Positions 63,401 through 64,000 of a DNA stretch of 64,000 nucleotides are shown piece by piece. The notes below the pieces were generated by a model that was given only the letters and a program-made list of their open reading frames with translations, did no database searches and had not been told where the DNA came from. The DNA is taken from positions 569,222 through 633,221 of the forward strand of contig JANVCC010009895.1 of the NCBI GenBank assembly GCA_025345505.1. Direction: 5' to 3'. The stretch's first letter is position 1. The number at the start of each line of letters is the position of its first letter. Origin of the DNA: Todiramphus chloris collaris. Taxonomy: Eukaryota; Chordata; Aves; Coraciiformes; Alcedinidae. Made by a program: the position numbers and the translations under genes.

Positions 63401-63404
63401 CCCC

Positions 63405-63526
63405 CGGGTTTACAGAGGGATCAATGTGCACACTGTAAGGGAAAAGGGCATTGGAGAAATGAATGTCCTGAGAGAAGCGGGGGGAGAGGCAGAGGAGCAA
63501 TGCAGGCTCATTTTGAAGAAGATTGA
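63405..63526 (+). pseudogene. ERV-B gag nucleocapsid zinc knuckle
   Basis: Reads CAHCKGKGHWRNECP, one CX2CX4HX4C zinc knuckle with all four ligands, then an Arg/Gly-rich tail. A single knuckle is usual for gammaretroviruses. Confidence 0.9.
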
Positions 63527-63559
63527 TGGGGACCTGGGGAATCTACCCCAGCGGATCCA

Positions 63560-63856
63560 CTGGTTAATATAAGGCTAGGGGAACAACAAAGATACATGGA
63601 ATTTTTAATTGACACAGGAGCAACATACTCAGTTTTAAATCAAGCCTTGACACCGATAGATGATGACTTTGTAACGGTAAATAGAGCCAATGGCCAAAGT
63701 GAAAAGGCATATTTCTTAAAACCTCTCAAATTCAAATTAGGCAAGCAGTTTGGGATACATAAATTTTTGTATGTGCCAAACTCGCCCAAGCCATTATTAG
63801 GGCGAGATTTATTGGAGCACTTGGGAGCAGAAATAAAATTTGAAAAAGGAGAATAG
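63560..63856 (+). pseudogene. ERV-B protease
   Basis: Open stretch with the active site FLIDTGATYSVLN and the C-terminal LLGRDLLEHLGA helix turn, so the protease core is complete. It stops at 63856, about 80 bases before the polypurine tract, where RT would start. Confidence 0.88.
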
Positions 63857-63938
63857 AAGGAGAATAGAACCTGGTAAATATTTTCAGAAGGATCTCTCCT
63901 CACCTGGAGTTATTAGTAAAAGTATTTACTAAGTTATA

Positions 63939-63953
63939 AGAAAAGGGGGAAAT
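63939..63953 (+). promoter_or_regulatory. ERV-B polypurine tract
   Basis: AGAAAAGGGGGAAAT abuts the 3' LTR start TGAAGTGAGG at 63954, as in ERV-A. Confidence 0.85.
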
Positions 63954-64000
63954 TGAAGTGAGGGGGACAGTATTCTGCTTGAAAGGTAATAAAGCAAGTT
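63954..64000 (+). repeat. ERV-B 3' LTR, first 47 bases
   Basis: Identical over 47 bases to 61222-61268; the rest is outside the window. Confidence 0.92.

Larger units (their letters stand above)
61222..64000 (+). mobile_element. ERV-B: short deleted gammaretrovirus-like provirus, 3' LTR cut by window end
   Basis: 5' LTR (61222-61795), primer site, leader, gag pieces (matrix start, nucleocapsid), protease, then directly the polypurine tract and the 3' LTR from 63954. RT, integrase and env are missing and the capsid is mostly lost. The 47 bases of 3' LTR in the window equal the first 47 of the 5' LTR. Leader and protease are related to ERV-A. It interrupts the ERVL pol. Confidence 0.9.

Overview
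The window is vertebrate nuclear DNA from a bird. It holds the 3' two thirds of CHD1, the chromatin remodeller ATPase used for molecular sexing of birds. There are 26 exons on the + strand (1-39200), all with GT/AG borders and in matching phase, and they encode 1268 residues with no frameshift or internal stop. The avian assignment rests on many CR1 LINEs, avian-type endogenous retrovirus (ERV) LTRs and the standard avian sexing primer sites. The W-linked gametologue (CHD1W) is more likely than the Z copy, because both sexing introns predict W-sized products (427 bp and 389 bp) and introns and flank are dense in ERVs. That W call is an inference.

Layout. 1-39200: CHD1 from the middle of the SNF2 ATPase lobe 1 through lobe 2, SANT-SLIDE, a Lys/Glu-rich linker, the CHCT domain and the Ser/His/Arg-rich tail; the chromodomains lie upstream of base 1. 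Four introns are swollen by insertions. Intron 7 (7.4 kb) has several CR1s and an LTR. Intron 14 has a betaretrovirus-like dUTPase-protease-RT fragment. Intron 21 has a CR1. Intron 25 (5.6 kb) has one CR1 cut twice by LTR elements. 39201 to about 39740: 3' UTR with two overlapping AATAAA signals. 39741-41270: no gene seen.

41271-64000 is a pile of retroelements with no host gene. It contains solo LTRs; a broken gammaretrovirus-like provirus ('ERV-A', 42730-53563) interrupted by a 3.4 kb CR1 and by a solo LTR of its own family inside RNase H; a further CR1 split by an LTR; an ERVL-type pol on the minus strand (57057 to about 61221) cut by an LTR, a CR1 and a second provirus; and that second provirus ('ERV-B', 61222 to beyond the window end), a short deletion derivative related to ERV-A.

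Exact target-site duplications were read for seven insertions (ERVK solo LTR, LTRs at 23000, 33770, 41890, 49723 and 59155, and the element at 36178), so the order of many events can be worked out. No element here has an intact set of retroviral genes. I see no CRISPR, operon, tRNA or rRNA, and no convincing new gene system; the interest is in the W-type gene, the unusual C/G tracts around exon 3 and the nested retroelement history.
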